Source: Porphyromonadaceae bacterium UBA7332
Lineage (GTDB): Bacteria > Bacteroidota > Bacteroidia > Bacteroidales > UBA7332
Assembly (NCBI GenBank): GCA_002471225.1
Contig: DKPO01000044.1
Location: 73,407 to 137,406 of the forward strand
Reading direction: 5' to 3'
DNA length: 64,000 nt
Both the position numbers and the translations under genes were made by a program. The notes beneath the pieces were generated by a model. The model saw only the letters and a program-made list of their open reading frames with translations, did no database searches and was not told the DNA's origin. This document shows positions 45,907 through 53,628 of the stretch, one piece after another. Each line of letters opens with the position of its first letter. Within the stretch, counting starts at the first letter, position 1.

Positions 45907-46225
45907 AATATTCTTTTTTTATTTTAATAGCTTTCCGAATTTCTTTATCAGGGGTTTCTTGTGTTTTCTTTTGAAAACCATGAAACAGCACAACAATATT
46001 TCCTTCATCAAAAATGAAAAAAACTCGGTATATATTACCATTGTACTCAGTCCTTAGTTCATAAAGATCCTCTTTGATAAACTTCACAAATTTCGTAGAT
46101 AACCTATCTTGTGTCTTTAATAAAAGTAATCCGTATTGAATCTTATCTTGCTCCTTTCTGGATAATGAGTCCATAAAGTTTTCAAAATAACCACCATAGG
46201 TCTTTATTTTACGCTTTGAAGTCAT
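45875..46225 (-). CDS. higB: HigB/RelE-type toxin
   Basis: 116 residues from the ATG at 46225. An upstream in-frame ATG (46252) lies before the -7 box and cannot be used. KFVKFIKEDLYELRTEYNGNIYRVFFIFDEGNIVVLFHGFQKKTQETPDKEIRKAIKIKKEY has the Gp49-like HigB fold, with the ELR, YRV(F)F and LFHGFQKK blocks of the RelE/ParE superfamily. Such toxins cleave mRNA at the ribosome. It is co-transcribed with and overlaps the antitoxin gene. The predicted transcript starts at or next to the start codon. Confidence 0.9.
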   Translation of the reverse strand: MTSKRKIKTYGGYFENFMDSLSRKEQDKIQYGLLLLKTQDRLSTKFVKFIKEDLYELRTEYNGNIYRVFFIFDEGNIVVLFHGFQKKTQETPDKEIRKAIKIKKEYYADKGTSKQP

Positions 46226-46229
46226 AACA

Positions 46230-46261
46230 CAAATATATATAATGTTGTTCAACTATACAAC
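46230..46261 (-). promoter_or_regulatory. higBA promoter and candidate operator
   Basis: On the minus strand the -7 box TATATTTG (46237-46230) lies four bases before the toxin ATG, with GTTG (46261-46258) 20 bp upstream as a -33 element. GTTGT (46244-46248) and ACAAC (46257-46261) form an inverted repeat that overlaps this region and would suit HigA binding. The mRNA would be practically leaderless. Confidence 0.6.
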
Positions 46262-46324
46262 GTATCGCCTGTCTTTTTATTATGTTATATAAAACTAATA
46301 TTCGGGAAATTCAAAACTGTTTCT

Positions 46325-46332
46325 TACTTTTG
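46325..46332 (+). promoter_or_regulatory. -7 box of the threonine aldolase-panB unit
   Basis: TACTTTTG followed by CA is the consensus, 31 bp before the ATG at 46364. TTCG at 46301-46304 is a one-mismatch -33 element at 20 bp spacing. Confidence 0.6.
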
Positions 46333-46363
46333 CAGCGAATTTCTATAAAACTGCTTGGAAAGA

Positions 46364-47407
46364 ATGAATACAATGAGAAGTTTTGGGAGTGATAATAACT
46401 CCGGAGTACATCCGCTTATTTTGGCTGCTATATCCGAAGCGAATATCAATCATGCAATTGGGTACGGAAGTGATCCGTGGACTGAAAAAGCTCAACAGGA
46501 GATAAAGCTTCAGTTTGGCGAAAATGCATCTGCTTTTTTTGTTTTTAACGGAACAGGAGCAAATGTAGTTTCCATAAATGCCTGTGCGCGATCGTTTCAT
46601 TCTGTGATCTGTACGGATGCAGCTCACATTGTTTGCGATGAATGTGGAGCTCCTTCAAAGGCTTCAGGTTGTTTGTTTCTTCCAATTCAGACTCCGGATG
46701 GCAAGTTGACGCCCGAGTTGATACGCCCGAAACTGCAAGGGTTTGGCGATCAGCATCATTCTCAGCCTAAGTTGGTGTATATTTCTCAATGTACCGAATG
46801 GGGCACTGTATATTCACCTGAAGAGATTAAAGCGATTGCTGATTTAATTCATCCCTATGGTATGTATTTACATATGGATGGGGCGCGTATTCATAATGCA
46901 GCGGCAGCTTTGGGGAAAACATTAAAAGAAATAACGGTCGATTGCGGTGTCGATATTCTTAGTTTCGGCGGAACGAAAAACGGGATGATGATGGGTGAGG
47001 CTGTCATATCTTTCCGACCTGAGTTAACTGCCGACTTAAGGTTTTATCGTAAACAGGCTGCGCAGTTATTCTCTAAAATGCGTTACGCTTCTTGTCAGTT
47101 TATTCCTTACCTCCATGACAACTTATGGCTGACCAATGCATCTCATGCCAATAAAATGGCTCAGATTCTTCGTGAAGGCTTATTGGCTACCGGTTGTTGT
47201 TCGCTGGTACAGTCTCCGGATGCTAATATTCTTTTGGTTAAGATGCCCGCTGCTGTTTCGGCAAAGTTACTCGAAAAGCATTTTTTCTATATCTGGGATG
47301 AGGTGAATGAGATTGTTCGTTTTGTTACTTCATGGGATACAACAGAGGATGATATTCAATCATTTCTTAAAGATCTAAACGACTCGTTGAGCGAACTCAA
47401 CGTATAA
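46364..47407 (+). CDS. Low-specificity L-threonine aldolase
   Basis: 347 residues from the ATG at 46364. An in-frame TTG at 46355 is less likely. A PLP enzyme of the beta-eliminating-lyase fold: RSFGSDNNSGVHP at the N-terminus, FFVFNGTGANVVSI, YLHMDGARIHNAAAALG (PLP-ring Asp), and the PLP-binding Lys in LSFGGTKNGMMMGEAV. It splits threonine or allo-threonine into glycine and acetaldehyde in the cytoplasm. The next gene, panB, follows after 40 bp on the same strand, with no terminator between. Confidence 0.95.
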   Translation: MNTMRSFGSDNNSGVHPLILAAISEANINHAIGYGSDPWTEKAQQEIKLQFGENASAFFVFNGTGANVVSINACARSFHSVICTDAAHIVCDECGAPSKASGCLFLPIQTPDGKLTPELIRPKLQGFGDQHHSQPKLVYISQCTEWGTVYSPEEIKAIADLIHPYGMYLHMDGARIHNAAAALGKTLKEITVDCGVDILSFGGTKNGMMMGEAVISFRPELTADLRFYRKQAAQLFSKMRYASCQFIPYLHDNLWLTNASHANKMAQILREGLLATGCCSLVQSPDANILLVKMPAAVSAKLLEKHFFYIWDEVNEIVRFVTSWDTTEDDIQSFLKDLNDSLSELNV

Positions 47408-47447
47408 CTATATAAATTTTTTATATTATAAATTAGACTCATTTATT

Positions 47448-48266
47448 ATGTCAGTTCATACTCCGAATACAAGAAAGGTTACTACACATCGTCTGATTGA
47501 AATGAAAAGACGTGGCGAGAAAATATCAATGCTGACAGCCTATGATTATTCTATGGCTACATTGATTGATAAAGCAGGAATCGATGTGATACTTGTAGGT
47601 GACTCTGCATCAAACGTAATGGCTGGTAACGTGACAACTTTACCTATTACACTGGATCAGATGATCTATCACGGCAAATCGGTTATGCGTGCTGTTAACC
47701 GTGCATTGGTGGTAGTTGATATGCCTTTTGGTACTTACCAGGGGAACTCGAAAGAAGCCTTGGCCTCGGCTATCCGAATCATGAAGGAAACACATGCTGA
47801 TTGTGTGAAAATGGAAGGTGGAGCTGAAATCCGTGAGTCTATCGAGCGTATCCTTTGTGCCGGAATTCCGGTAATGGGGCATTTGGGACTTACTCCTCAA
47901 TCGATTAATAAATTCGGTACTTATACGGTACGAGCAAAAGAAGAAGCTGAAGCACAAAAGTTGATTGAAGATGCTCGTTTACTTCAGGAAATCGGATGCT
48001 TTGCGTTGGTCCTTGAGAAAATTCCGGCTGATCTGGCTAAACGTGTTGCTGAAGAACTGACTATTCCGGTAATTGGTATTGGTGCCGGTGCGGGAGTTGA
48101 CGGTCAGGTATTGGTTATGCATGATATGTTAGGTATCAATAAAGATTTTTCTCCTCGTTTCCTTCGCCGTTATGCGAATCTTCATGATGTGATTATCGAT
48201 GCGGTTGGTAATTATATCAATGATGTAAAATCAGAAGATTTCCCGAATGAATCAGAACAATATTAA
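47448..48266 (+). CDS. panB: 3-methyl-2-oxobutanoate hydroxymethyltransferase
   Basis: 272 residues. MLTAYDYSMATLIDKAGIDVILVGDSASNVMAGNVTTLPIT holds the Mg-binding Asp (GDS). VVVDMPFGTYQ, VKMEGG, PVMGHLGLTPQS and PVIGIGAGAGVDGQVLVMHDMLG are further PanB signatures. It transfers a hydroxymethyl group from methylene-tetrahydrofolate to 2-oxoisovalerate, the first step of pantothenate synthesis. The threonine aldolase just upstream produces glycine, which feeds one-carbon metabolism, a plausible link. It ends at a strong terminator. Confidence 0.98.
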   Translation: MSVHTPNTRKVTTHRLIEMKRRGEKISMLTAYDYSMATLIDKAGIDVILVGDSASNVMAGNVTTLPITLDQMIYHGKSVMRAVNRALVVVDMPFGTYQGNSKEALASAIRIMKETHADCVKMEGGAEIRESIERILCAGIPVMGHLGLTPQSINKFGTYTVRAKEEAEAQKLIEDARLLQEIGCFALVLEKIPADLAKRVAEELTIPVIGIGAGAGVDGQVLVMHDMLGINKDFSPRFLRRYANLHDVIIDAVGNYINDVKSEDFPNESEQY

Positions 48267-48271
48267 GAAAT

Positions 48272-48307
48272 AAAAAAAGCTGTCTGAAAACTCAGACAGC
48301 TTTTTTT
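48272..48307. terminator. Terminator between panB and FKBP genes
   Basis: A 16-bp perfect stem AAAAAAAGCTGTCTGA with its complement at 48292-48307 (loop of 4). A and T runs on both sides make it suitable for both converging genes. Confidence 0.93.
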
Positions 48308-48325
48308 ATTTAACGAGAATAATCT

Positions 48326-48793
48326 TTATAAAGAATCACCATCTACCGTCATGGTTACTTTGATTCGTGCCATTAAAGGCATATTGGGTTGGATCTTATC
48401 ACCCGCGCCTTTCTCTCCATACCCAAGCTGACTAGGAATCCATAATAGAATTTCACCAGATTCGTCAGCTAAAAGGATACCCTCAGCCATACCACCAATC
48501 AAATCAGGTAACATCGCACAAAAAGCATTTGCTTCTTCTGTCTGATCAACAACCTCACCTGCTGCATTTGCAATGATATATTCAAAACAAACTTCATGCT
48601 TGGGATTTATCTCATAACCTTTGTTTTCAATCTTGTAGCGTAATCCGGAGGTAGTTTTACTTACGTCCGGTAGTTTATCTACTTCATTGAAAAATGCATT
48701 ATCATACTCACTCATTTTTACTTCCTGCCCATGTAAGATACTAAAAGAAAACAGGGCAATGGTTAAACTTAGAATTTTAGTAAAGATTTTCAT
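48326..48793 (-). CDS. Periplasmic FKBP-type peptidyl-prolyl isomerase
   Basis: 155 residues with a signal peptide (cleavage near Gly22). The FKBP domain covers residues ~45-150: TTSGLRYKIENKG, CFEYIIANAAGEVVDQT, FCAMLPDLIGGMAEGILLADESGEILLWIPSQLGYGEKGAGDKIQPN. The EILLWIPSQLGYG block is the usual active-site region (family IPPxLAYG). It has two cysteines in the mature part. It probably speeds folding of envelope proteins. The upstream region has no recognised promoter. Confidence 0.9.
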   Translation of the reverse strand: MKIFTKILSLTIALFSFSILHGQEVKMSEYDNAFFNEVDKLPDVSKTTSGLRYKIENKGYEINPKHEVCFEYIIANAAGEVVDQTEEANAFCAMLPDLIGGMAEGILLADESGEILLWIPSQLGYGEKGAGDKIQPNMPLMARIKVTMTVDGDSL

Positions 48794-49089
48794 ATTAGAA
48801 TATTTAAATTTGTAAGTGTCAGAGTTGTAATAATATAAATTACGAGGATTAGTATTATAACAATAATCAGATTAGATCGGTTTAAAAGTATAATTAGACG
48901 ATGTAGAGTTTATAATATTATTTATATGAATAAGATGGAATGACTAAATAAGATGCAGAATGTAAGTAAATGTGATGTTTTATTGTCGTTTTGATTATTT
49001 CACAACCTCTCTATTTTTGATCAAAGTTCAGATGATTCTGATAGTTTGACAGGTCTTTTTTAACTGTATAGCTCCAATTTACAGACGGA
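48794..49089. other. AT-rich intergenic region
   Basis: About 300 bp upstream of the FKBP gene with no ORF of interest, no consensus -7 box on either strand and no stable hairpin. It leads into the repeat arrays at 49097-49251. Confidence 0.5.
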
Positions 49090-49167
49090 ATGCCTTTATC
49101 TTTTCAACGATACACCGTATCTTTTAAATTATACGGTATATCTTTTAAATTCAACGGTATCTTTTAA
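49090..49167 (+). CDS. Candidate 25-residue heptad-repeat peptide
   Basis: MPLSFQRYTV, SFKLYGI, SFKFNGIF, stop: the same seven-residue unit as the candidate peptide at 844-984. SFQRYTVSF is identical in both, although its Gln, Arg, Tyr and Val codons differ (CAA/CAG, CGA/AGA, TAC/TAT, GTA/GTT), with no amino-acid change. No Shine-Dalgarno, promoter, signal peptide or known domain is seen. It may be a coding remnant, a tiny expressed peptide, or an accidental reading of a palindromic DNA repeat. Confidence 0.25.
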   Translation: MPLSFQRYTVSFKLYGISFKFNGIF

Positions 49168-49170
49168 AAT
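49097..49170. repeat. Second copy of the TATCTTTT 21-bp repeat array
   Basis: TATCTTTT begins at 49097, 49118, 49139 and 49158, giving periods of 21, 21 and 19 bp. Units are joined by CAACGATACACCG, AAATTATACGGTA and AAATTCAACGG. This is the same unit as at 890-986, 48 kb away, in the same orientation and again in an intergenic position. Confidence 0.82.
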
Positions 49171-49189
49171 TTTCGCCCTTTGTTTTTTT

Positions 49190-49251
49190 GCTTATATACG
49201 TATATGAAAGCGACGAGATACGTATTATAACCTGACGAAATACGTGTTATT
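49190..49251. repeat. Three-unit 22-bp repeat array centred on ATACGTAT
   Basis: ATACGTAT, ATACGTAT and ATACGTGT start at 49196, 49218 and 49240, exactly 22 bp apart. The last two units share GACGARATACGTRTTAT. The first centre extends to a 12-bp palindrome (ATATACGTATAT). The array follows the 21-bp array directly. From 49252 to the end of nth (49480) nothing else is recognised. Confidence 0.7.
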
Positions 49252-49479
49252 TTTCTGAATAAAACTTTAGTGTTGATTTTCAATGTTTTATGAGATTTAT
49301 TATACAGAACATATCCGTAACAATCTTTCGGGATGGATGGAATATCGCAATCTGAGCGATTAGGAAAATGCAAAAAGTCAGCAAAAGGTGCCTGTCTGAA
49401 GAAATATGATAATTTATTCAATAGTTCGATTAGAAGGGATGAAGATTTACGGGCAACCGCGTAAGATAATAATCCTTCT

Positions 49480-50142
49480 TTACTTTTGCAATGCAGCTTC
49501 TTTTTTTGCCTTCTTCTCATAAAACTTACAATAAGGCTTCAATCCGCAATTCTCGCATTTAGGCTTTCTGGCGAGGCAGACATAGCGTCCATGAAGGATC
49601 AGCCAGTGGTGAGCAATCGGAATAAGACTCTTGTCTATAAATTTGATAAGCTTCTTCTCGGTTTCTAAAGGTGTTTTTGAGTTCGTAGTTAATCCCAAAC
49701 GATTGGAAACGCGGAATACATGGGTGTCTACAGCCATACGGGGCTGATCAAATACAACGGAAAGAATCACATTAGCTGTTTTACGTCCTACGCCCGGTAA
49801 GCGTGTGAGATCTTTCTCAGTGGATGGGACAATCCCGTTATACTCATGCGCAAGTATCTGCGCCATTCCATATAAATGCTTGGCTTTGTTATTGGGAAAC
49901 GAAATACTCTTGATATATTCGAAAATCTCATCGACCGAAGCTTTCGAAAGAGCAAACGCGTCCGGGTAAGCTTTAAAAAGGGCAGGAGTGACCATATTTA
50001 CGCGTTTATCGGTACATTGAGCAGACAGGATAACCGCAATAAGTAATTGATAGGGATTTTCGTAATGCAACTCCGTTTCAGCTACAGGCATTTCAGCCTG
50101 AAACCATTGGATGATATGCTCGTATCTTTCTTTAATCTTCAT
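49480..50142 (-). CDS. nth: Endonuclease III
   Basis: 220 residues from the ATG at 50142. The frame continues to 50229, but that part overlaps the pheS terminator. NPYQLLIAVILSAQCTDKRVN, the helix-hairpin-helix DLTRLPGVGRKTANVIL, and VDTHVFRVSNRLG (catalytic Asp; Lys is in the HhH region) identify the enzyme. The C-terminal CLARKPKCENCGLKPYC (C-x6-C-x2-C-x5-C) holds a [4Fe-4S] cluster. It removes oxidised pyrimidines and nicks the abasic site in base excision repair. Confidence 0.97.
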   Translation of the reverse strand: MKIKERYEHIIQWFQAEMPVAETELHYENPYQLLIAVILSAQCTDKRVNMVTPALFKAYPDAFALSKASVDEIFEYIKSISFPNNKAKHLYGMAQILAHEYNGIVPSTEKDLTRLPGVGRKTANVILSVVFDQPRMAVDTHVFRVSNRLGLTTNSKTPLETEKKLIKFIDKSLIPIAHHWLILHGRYVCLARKPKCENCGLKPYCKFYEKKAKKEAALQK

Positions 50143-50158
50143 AGGTTTAGATAAAAAA

Positions 50159-50190
50159 GATGGTTGATCTGTATATACGGACCAACCATC
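50159..50190 (-). terminator. pheS terminator
   Basis: GATGGTTGATC (50159-50169) pairs with GACCAACCATC (50180-50190, one G-U pair), and TTTTTT follows on the minus strand. Its position confirms the downstream start of nth. Confidence 0.85.
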
Positions 50191-50238
50191 GTGAATATAT
50201 AAGGAATATATTTTATTTACAAAATCCAATACAGGTTC

Positions 50239-51258
50239 TTAGTGAGCTGATTTAAACTGTTCAAGGAAACGAATGTCGTTTTCGGAGAACAAGCGTAAGT
50301 CTTTTACCTGATATTTCAGATTGGTAATACGTTCAATACCCATACCAAGAGCATATCCCGAATATTCTTTGCTGTCAATACCACAAGCTTCCAATACGTT
50401 AGGATCTACCATACCGCATCCTAAGATTTCTACCCAACCTGTATGTTTACAGAAAGGACAACCTTTACCACCACAAAGATTACATGAAATATCCATCTCT
50501 GCAGAAGGTTCAGTAAACGGGAAGTATGAAGGACGAAGACGGATCTTAGTATCAGCTCCGAACATTTCTTTCGCAAAATAAAGCAATGCTTGTTTCAAAT
50601 CGGCAAACGATACGTTTTTATCTACGTAAAGAGCTTCTACCTGATGGAAGAAACAGTGTGCACGATAAGAGATAGCTTCGTTACGATATACACGTCCCGG
50701 GCAGATAATACGGATAGGAGGTTGAGAGTTCTCCATTACGCGTGACTGAACCGAAGAAGTGTGCGTACGTAGCAACACATCCGGATTTCTTTGAATAAAG
50801 AAAGTATCTTGCATATCGCGAGCCGGGTGATCATCGGCAAAGTTTAACGATGAAAATACGTGCCAGTCGTCTTCAATTTCCGGACCTTCGGCAATCGTAA
50901 ATCCTAAACGAGCAAAGATGGCACAAATTTCGTTTTTAACGATAGAAAGAGGGTGACGAGTACCCAGTGCAACCGGGTAAGCCGTACGAGTTAAATCTTC
51001 TTTGTCATTTACATCGGCACTGTTCTCAAAGCTTTCTTTCAAAGCATTGATTTTATCTGTTGCCGCAACTTTCAGGTTGTTTAGCAATTGACCTACTTCT
51101 CTTTTTTGTTCAGCAGGAACATTACGGAAGTCGTTAAAAAGGACAGTAATTTCACCTTTTTTACTTAGGTATTTAATACGTAAAGCTTCGATCTCTTCTG
51201 CTTTTGTTACAGATAACTGCTCGATTTCTTTTAAAAGTGCGTCTATTTTTTGTTGCAT
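50239..51258 (-). CDS. pheS: Phenylalanine--tRNA ligase alpha subunit
   Basis: 339 residues, the usual length. An N-terminal coiled coil binds tRNA (QQKIDALLKEIEQLSVTKAEEIEALR). The class II motifs follow: GFTIAEGPEIEDDWHVFSSLNFADDHPARDMQDTF (motif 1), FHQVEALYVD with YFPFTEPSAEMDI (motif 2), and YSGYALGMGIERITNLKY (motif 3). The insert CNLCGGKGCPFCKHTG carries Cys pairs that could bind zinc. It charges tRNA-Phe together with PheT, which is encoded elsewhere. It has its own promoter candidate and terminator. Confidence 0.98.
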   Translation of the reverse strand: MQQKIDALLKEIEQLSVTKAEEIEALRIKYLSKKGEITVLFNDFRNVPAEQKREVGQLLNNLKVAATDKINALKESFENSADVNDKEDLTRTAYPVALGTRHPLSIVKNEICAIFARLGFTIAEGPEIEDDWHVFSSLNFADDHPARDMQDTFFIQRNPDVLLRTHTSSVQSRVMENSQPPIRIICPGRVYRNEAISYRAHCFFHQVEALYVDKNVSFADLKQALLYFAKEMFGADTKIRLRPSYFPFTEPSAEMDISCNLCGGKGCPFCKHTGWVEILGCGMVDPNVLEACGIDSKEYSGYALGMGIERITNLKYQVKDLRLFSENDIRFLEQFKSAH

Positions 51259-51288
51259 AGTTTCTGTCGTTTCTTCAATTGAAATGCA

Positions 51289-51296
51289 AACCTACA
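51289..51296 (-). promoter_or_regulatory. Candidate pheS -7 box
   Basis: Minus-strand TAGGTTTG fits TAnnTTTG, 30 bp before the pheS ATG. No -33 element at normal spacing. Confidence 0.55.
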
Positions 51297-51425
51297 CAAT
51301 AATTTTCAAACTTAAAACGGGAGGGGTTAAAAAGTTAGCCACTATTTGACTTGTCGAACAACATCCTGCAACACAAATTAGGGAGTGATAAGATTTAGAG
51401 CGAAGGAAAATAGATAAATAAGTAA

Positions 51426-51433
51426 TACTTTTG
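51426..51433 (+). promoter_or_regulatory. -7 box of the formate/nitrite transporter gene
   Basis: TACTTTTG plus CA. It covers an in-frame TTG (51431), so the ATG at 51473 is the likely start. No -33 TTTG. Confidence 0.6.
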
Positions 51434-51472
51434 CATCCGTTTGCGTTTAAAAAAATCATTCAATTTAAATTT

Positions 51473-52264
51473 ATGAGTTTACTTACACCCAAAGAAATTG
51501 TTGGATATGCCAGTAAAGCGGCAGTGGATAAAGGAAATTACGGATTCAAGAAAACGATGGTAATGAGCTTCCTTGCTGGTGTATATATATCAATGGGCGG
51601 ACTTTTAGCAGTGTTGATAGGTTATGGTTTTCCTGAGATATCACAGGGAAATCCCGGTTTACAAAAGTTTTTGATGGGAGCTTTTTTTCCTATCGGACTT
51701 ATTTTGGTTGTCTTAGCCGGAGCAGAATTATTTACAGGGAATACAGCTTATTTTATTCCGAATGTAATGAGCGGAAGACAGCCTTGGAGTGCAGCTTTTA
51801 AAAACTGGACTTTAGTTTGGATCGGAAATTTTATCGGCTCACTGTTTTTTGCTTATTTCCTGGTTTATGTCACACATATTCTTCATAAAGATCCGTGGCA
51901 AACAGGTATTATCGATTTAGCGACAATGAAAACTTCAAACTCTTTCTTTGTTACTTTCTGTAAAGGAGTAGGAGCTAACTGGCTGGTATGTCTGGCTATG
52001 TGGTTGGGTATGTCAGCTAAAGATACATTCGGAAAGATTATTGGTATATGGTGGCCGGTAATGACGTTTGTCGCTATTGGTTATGAACACTGTATTGCGA
52101 ATATGTTCTTTATCCCGATAGCGATGCTGGAAGGTGGAGATATTTCAGTAATGGATATGATTGTCAAAAACCTTATTCCTTCAACATTAGGCAATATTGC
52201 CGGTGGAGCTATTTTTGTAGGTGGCTTGTATTGGTACATCTTTGAAAAGCTGGAGAAGAAATAG
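51473..52264 (+). CDS. Formate/nitrite transporter family channel
   Basis: 263 residues from the ATG at 51473 (MSLLTPKEIVGYASKAAVDKG). Six membrane helices: SFLAGVYISMGGLLAVLIG, FLMGAFFPIGLILVVLAGAELFTGN (the AELFTGN family motif), WTLVWIGNFIGSLFFAYFLVY, FCKGVGANWLVCLAMWLG (ANWLV), FVAIGYEHCIANMFFIP (His of the gating site), and IAGGAIFVGGLYWYIF. It forms a pentameric channel for formate or nitrite in the cytoplasmic membrane. In a fermenting bacterium formate export is the likely role. It is a single gene. Confidence 0.95.
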   Translation: MSLLTPKEIVGYASKAAVDKGNYGFKKTMVMSFLAGVYISMGGLLAVLIGYGFPEISQGNPGLQKFLMGAFFPIGLILVVLAGAELFTGNTAYFIPNVMSGRQPWSAAFKNWTLVWIGNFIGSLFFAYFLVYVTHILHKDPWQTGIIDLATMKTSNSFFVTFCKGVGANWLVCLAMWLGMSAKDTFGKIIGIWWPVMTFVAIGYEHCIANMFFIPIAMLEGGDISVMDMIVKNLIPSTLGNIAGGAIFVGGLYWYIFEKLEKK

Positions 52265-52282
52265 ATTCGGACCGGTTCTGAG

Positions 52283-52333
52283 AAAGAGGATTATTCTATC
52301 AATGAGCAATTAGTAGAATAATCCTCTTTTTTT
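52283..52333 (+). terminator. Terminator of the FNT channel gene
   Basis: A 16-bp perfect stem (52283-52298 with 52314-52329, 15-nt loop) runs into seven T. Confidence 0.92.
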
Positions 52334-52355
52334 GCGTCTATGTGTTGCATATTAT

Positions 52356-52363
52356 TATATTTG
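52356..52363 (+). promoter_or_regulatory. Promoter of the beta-propeller lipoprotein gene
   Basis: TATATTTG followed by C. TTTG at 52331-52334 is a possible -33 element at 21-bp spacing, inside the preceding terminator's T tract. Confidence 0.6.
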
Positions 52364-52398
52364 CCAATGAAAAATTAATCTACTAATATACAGATGGC

Positions 52399-53577
52399 AT
52401 GATAAACACATTGAAAAAACACAGTATTCCTTGTTTAATAGCTTTAGCACTTGCATCGTGTTCCTCGATCGGAGATAATAGCGGATCGGAATTGTTGGTC
52501 TTTAATATGGATGAGAAGTATGATAAGAAAGATATTCTGATGAGTGAGATTGCGGATATAGAATATATACCGCTTCAATCACAGGATAGTTTCTTTTATC
52601 ATTGGGCAATCGGTCATTCCAGAGATTATATTGTGACCTATAATTATCGTAATAATGATATTGTCTTCTTTGATAAGAAAGGTAATCCTTCACATATAGT
52701 CAATAAGAAAGGTCCGGGACCGGATGAATATAGTTCTCTGATTACAGCCAGTTATGATGGCGAAACGGATGATTTGTTTGTGTCAACCTACGATAGGAAG
52801 ATTTATGTCTATGATAAGCTGGGTAATCTGAAAAAGATCTACGATGTGAAAGATAAAAAATTTACGACAGATTTTGCCAACTTTGGAGATGACTATATCG
52901 TTTGTTCTCATGAATCCTCAAGTGCGGATGCAATTTATATGATAAATAAATCTACGGGTGAGGTTGAAGATATAAGCATACCTTATGAAAAAGAGATAAA
53001 CCTATCTGTTGTCGTAGAGCAAAATGCCAATTTTATTTCAAAAAGAAATCTTCCTAAGTTTACAATCTTTCCGAAGGGAGATCAAATACAGTTAACAGAG
53101 TATTCATCGGATACGATTTTTCTAATGGATAAAAATAAGGAGATGACTCCGGTGTTTGTTCGTCAGCCTAAAGTGTCGGAACAGGAAGTGCCAAAAGTTA
53201 TTCATGGTCTGATGGAGACTGATAAATATACTTATTTTGTGATGCAGGATAAAGCGTATGATGTAGAGAAGAATGTCGGATTCAAGGAAACAACTTTCAG
53301 ATATGATAAAAAGAAGAAAGAGTTTACCGAACTGAATGTAACTTTGCCCGATATGACTTTTGAAGATAACTGGAATGTAAGTTTAAATCCCCGTCCAATT
53401 TATTATAAGCAAGATCCATCCGGAAAATATGCGGGTTATGGTATGAAGTTTCTGGCAGGCGATATGCTTGCGAAAAAATATGAAGAGGGTAAAATTCATG
53501 GAAAACTCAAAGAGGTCTATGAGCAAATGGCTGATCCGGAAGATGGTATAGCTATGATGATTTATTTGAGAAATTAA
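52399..53577 (+). CDS. Six-bladed beta-propeller lipoprotein
   Basis: 392 residues. The lipobox ends at Cys21 (ALALASC). ILMSEIADIEYIPLQSQDSFF, YIVTYNYRNNDIVFFDKKGNPSHIVNKKGPGPDEYSSL, DLFVSTYDRKIYVYDKLGNL and later blades fit the 6-bladed beta-propeller lipoproteins that are abundant in Bacteroidales, often in many copies per genome. Ligand and partner are unknown, and no SusC/D or sigma/anti-sigma pair is next to it here. The product should sit in the outer membrane, facing either side. It is a single transcription unit between promoter and terminator. Confidence 0.88.
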   Translation: MINTLKKHSIPCLIALALASCSSIGDNSGSELLVFNMDEKYDKKDILMSEIADIEYIPLQSQDSFFYHWAIGHSRDYIVTYNYRNNDIVFFDKKGNPSHIVNKKGPGPDEYSSLITASYDGETDDLFVSTYDRKIYVYDKLGNLKKIYDVKDKKFTTDFANFGDDYIVCSHESSSADAIYMINKSTGEVEDISIPYEKEINLSVVVEQNANFISKRNLPKFTIFPKGDQIQLTEYSSDTIFLMDKNKEMTPVFVRQPKVSEQEVPKVIHGLMETDKYTYFVMQDKAYDVEKNVGFKETTFRYDKKKKEFTELNVTLPDMTFEDNWNVSLNPRPIYYKQDPSGKYAGYGMKFLAGDMLAKKYEEGKIHGKLKEVYEQMADPEDGIAMMIYLRN

Positions 53578-53582
53578 CGATA

Positions 53583-53622
53583 AAAAAAACGAGAACTCCC
53601 GTTAAAGAGTTCTCGTTTTTTT
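53583..53622. terminator. Bidirectional terminator
   Basis: A 16-bp perfect stem AAAAAAACGAGAACTC with its complement at 53607-53622 lies between converging genes. Confidence 0.93.
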
Positions 53623-53628
53623 ATCTTA

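Noticed and set aside
49164..49520. 118-codon minus-strand frame overlapping the end of nth
   Set aside because: Its start lies in another frame of nth and its end runs through the 21- and 22-bp repeat arrays. It has no recognisable domain, signal peptide or promoter, so it is probably a chance frame.
50143..50229. Longer N-terminus for endonuclease III
   Set aside because: The region carries the pheS terminator hairpin, and the family start fits the ATG at 50142.
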